This document shows positions 62,222 through 64,000 of a DNA stretch of 64,000 bases, piece by piece. Position 1 is the stretch's first letter. Each line of letters opens with the position of its first letter. The stretch spans positions 372,001-436,000 of the forward strand of contig NZ_BAABIS010000001.1 of the NCBI RefSeq assembly GCF_039542905.1. Reading direction: 5' to 3'. The notes under the pieces were generated by a model. That model searched no databases. It saw only the letters and a list, made by a program, of their open reading frames with translations, and was not told the origin of the DNA. The stretch is from Kitasatospora terrestris (lineage in GTDB: Bacteria > Actinomycetota > Actinomycetes > Streptomycetales > Streptomycetaceae). Position numbers and translations under genes: made by a program.

Positions 62222-63168
62222 CTCGCCCCCTTCTGGGCGGCTCGGGGGTCGAGGGCGGCGCTGACCAGGTCGACGGCGGTGTTCAGGACGACGAACACCA
62301 CCACGAAGATCAGCGAGACGGCCTGGACCACGGCCATGTCCTGCTTGGACGCGGCCTCGATCATGAGGGCTCCCAGCCCTCCGGTGCCGAACGCCTGCTC
62401 GGCGACGGCGGCGGTGGCGATCAGTCCGGCGACGGCGACGCCGGAGACGGCGAACACCGGGCCGGAGGCGTTGTGCAGGACGTGCCTGCGGATCACCGTC
62501 CGCTCGGGGACGCCGCGGCTGCGCGCGGTCTCCACGTGCTCGCCGCGCAGCTCGGCGCGGACGGCGGTGCGGGTGACCTGGGCGACGTAGCCGATCCAGG
62601 TCATCGCCAGCGCGACGGCGGGCAGCGTCAGGTGCGAGAGGGTGCCGGCGAGGCCCTCGCCGGACCCGTACACCGGGAACCACGGGAGGCGGACGGCGAA
62701 CAGCCAGATCAGCAGGACCGCGAGGACGAAGGTCGGCACCGCCATCGCGCCGGCGGTGAGGCCGGTGGCCAGCGTCTCCGTCCGGCCGCCGCGCAGCGCC
62801 GAGACGGTGCCGACGGCGATGCCCGCGGCCAGCACCAGCACGGCGGCGTAGCCGACCAGGGCAAGGGTGTCGCCCGCGCGGGCGCCGATCAGGTCGGCGA
62901 CGGAGTCGCGGTAGACCAGGGAGCGGCCGAAGTCACCGTGCAGGCAGTCGCCGAGCCAGTGCCAGTAGCCCTGGAGGAACGGGTCGTCGAGGCGGTACTC
63001 CCGGTGGATCTGCGCCAGCACGGCCGGGTCGGGGTTGCGGCTGCCACCGACCAGCAGGGTGGCCGGGTCACCGGGGGTGAGGAACATGGCGCCGTGGATG
63101 GCCAGGCTGGAGGCGAACACGGTCACCAGCAGCATGCCGAGCCGGGAGGCGACGTACCGCGGGGTCAT
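62218..63168 (-). CDS. ABC transporter permease, DppB-like
   Basis: 316 residues, six helices. The N-terminus MTPRYVASRLGMLLVTVFAS and the loop PGDPATLLVGGSRNPDPAVL, followed by YRLDDPFLQGYWHWLGDCLH and GDFGRSLVYRDSV, are characteristic of DppB/OppB. The EAA loop is TARSRGVPERTVIRRHVLHN. The start overlaps the hydrolase stop by 4 bases. It pairs with the DppC-like protein. Confidence 0.9.
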   Translation of the reverse strand: MTPRYVASRLGMLLVTVFASSLAIHGAMFLTPGDPATLLVGGSRNPDPAVLAQIHREYRLDDPFLQGYWHWLGDCLHGDFGRSLVYRDSVADLIGARAGDTLALVGYAAVLVLAAGIAVGTVSALRGGRTETLATGLTAGAMAVPTFVLAVLLIWLFAVRLPWFPVYGSGEGLAGTLSHLTLPAVALAMTWIGYVAQVTRTAVRAELRGEHVETARSRGVPERTVIRRHVLHNASGPVFAVSGVAVAGLIATAAVAEQAFGTGGLGALMIEAASKQDMAVVQAVSLIFVVVFVVLNTAVDLVSAALDPRAAQKGAR

Positions 63169-64000
63169 CGGGGCTCCCCGCTTCCGGGCAGGACGGTCAG
63201 GCGCAGCCGGGAGGGGTGGGCGGGCCCGGTGCGCAGCGTCTGGACGCTCGCCTTCGGTGTCGTCGTGGTCCACGGGCTCTCCGCCGTACCGGAGTTGGGG
63301 AGGTGGTTCGGGAAGTCGCTGGAGGCGACCAGCAGCGCGAGGCGGTGGCCGGGGCGGAGCCGGTAGCCGGTGTGGCCGAGCGCGATCTCCAGCTCGCCGG
63401 GCCGGTCGGCCTGGGCGCAGCCGCGCAGCACCAGGCGGGCGGTGCCGTCGGGGGCGAGGTCGAGCAGCCGGACGAACACGTCGTAGCCGGGGGCGGTGCT
63501 CTCGACGTGCAGCACCGCGTGCGCGGGGCCGGCGAGGTCGAGCGGGGTCTCGGCGGCGGGGGTGGTGAAGACCAGGACGTCGTCGCGGTCGAGGGTGGCC
63601 CGCTCGTCGGCGTGGTCGCGCAGCTGCAGGAAGGTGTCGGCGGCGGCGGAGGGGACCAGGTCGTCCGGGTCGTAGCGCCAGTCGACCGCCTCTGCGGCGG
63701 GCGCCGGGTCAGTGCCGAGGCGGCCGCCGGGGACGGGTCCGGTCGCGGCGGCCGGGTCGGCGAGGTGCAGTTCGGTCTCCACCGCCTCCGGGAGCGGCCA
63801 GCTCTCGGCGGTGCGCCAGCCGACGTGCCCGAGCCGCCAGCGGACCCGGGGCAGGGACTCGGGCCGGGCGGTGCCCTTGAGGAAGACGTCGAAGAAGTCG
63901 GCGGCCGGCCCGGTGTAGCGGTCGATCATGCGGTCGAGGGCGGCGTCGTCGGCCAGGTGGTCGTCCTCGGGCCGGACGGGGGCGCTCTCCAGGAAGTAGT
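63165..64000 (-). CDS. CocE/NonD-type hydrolase, C-terminal part (5' end outside window)
   Basis: About 278 codons are visible. The segment DRYTGPAADFFDVFLKG and the following beta-sandwich domain (ELHLADP, LDLAGPAHAVLHVESTAPGYD, YRLRPGHRLALLVASSDFP, PNHLPNSGTAES) match the C-terminal jelly-roll of the X-Pro dipeptidyl-peptidase/CocE family. The catalytic Ser, Asp and His are in the part beyond 64000. The coupling to a peptide permease operon suggests a peptide or ester substrate. Confidence 0.82.
   Translation of the reverse strand, partial: YFLESAPVRPEDDHLADDAALDRMIDRYTGPAADFFDVFLKGTARPESLPRVRWRLGHVGWRTAESWPLPEAVETELHLADPAAATGPVPGGRLGTDPAPAAEAVDWRYDPDDLVPSAAADTFLQLRDHADERATLDRDDVLVFTTPAAETPLDLAGPAHAVLHVESTAPGYDVFVRLLDLAPDGTARLVLRGCAQADRPGELEIALGHTGYRLRPGHRLALLVASSDFPNHLPNSGTAESPWTTTTPKASVQTLRTGPAHPSRLRLTVLPGSGEPR

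Overview
The window is very GC-rich DNA with strong third-position GC, GTG starts, purine-rich Shine-Dalgarno sites, -10 boxes such as TAGGCT and TACGAT, lipoproteins with LLTAC boxes, and many regulators and secreted serine hydrolases. This points to a streptomycete (Streptomyces or Kitasatospora) chromosome in an accessory, catabolic region. The only RNA gene found is an initiator tRNA. No phage, insertion sequence or CRISPR array was found. Most long antisense open frames are GC artefacts and are omitted.

Layout. 0-6.7 kb: a DUF3103-like exported protein, a lipoprotein, a 4-oxalocrotonate tautomerase-like protein, a LysR regulator with a doubtful start, a DUF4240 protein, a tiny membrane protein and an ABC exporter. 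6.7-8.4 kb is a gene graveyard: a frameshifted catalase remnant, then the C-terminal halves of an HxlR/SCP2 regulator and of the peroxidase Ohr lying back to back, as if one deletion removed both 5' halves. 8.4-14.6 kb: a serine hydrolase, a GTTGCA repeat array, tRNA-fMet with a strong terminator, a PAS-GAF-PP2C phosphatase and a lipoprotein bracketed by two related LuxR-type HTH remnants, and an MFS exporter. 14.7-36.5 kb: scattered enzymes and regulators, including a penicillin-binding-fold protein without its SxxK motif, a VanZ-like protein, an OmpR-type two-component system followed by an MMPL transporter, a GT39-like glycosyltransferase and a YciO/Sua5 protein.

36.6-44.8 kb is the most coherent unit: a minus-strand operon for 4-hydroxybenzoate hydroxylation and protocatechuate 4,5-meta-cleavage, in order pobA, ligJ, ligK, ligI, a fused ligAB, ligC and an aldo/keto reductase. 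A separate iclR gene lies upstream, with a 25-bp palindrome between it and pobA. Together these would convert 4-hydroxybenzoate via protocatechuate, 4-carboxy-2-hydroxymuconate semialdehyde, 2-pyrone-4,6-dicarboxylate and oxalomesaconate to pyruvate and oxaloacetate.

44.8-59.5 kb looks like a feeder region: a ModA-like binding protein, two amidases (one divergent from a TetR gene across a CTAG-rich operator), MaoC hydratase, acyl-CoA ligase, amidohydrolase and SDR genes facing a MarR gene across twin palindromes, a DUF3237 protein, a family-5 solute-binding lipoprotein broken by two frameshifts in C-runs, a DUF485/SSS symporter pair and an alpha/beta hydrolase. 59.5-64 kb is a dipeptide-type ABC transporter operon (two ATPases, two permeases) behind a CocE/PepX-like hydrolase that runs off the window.
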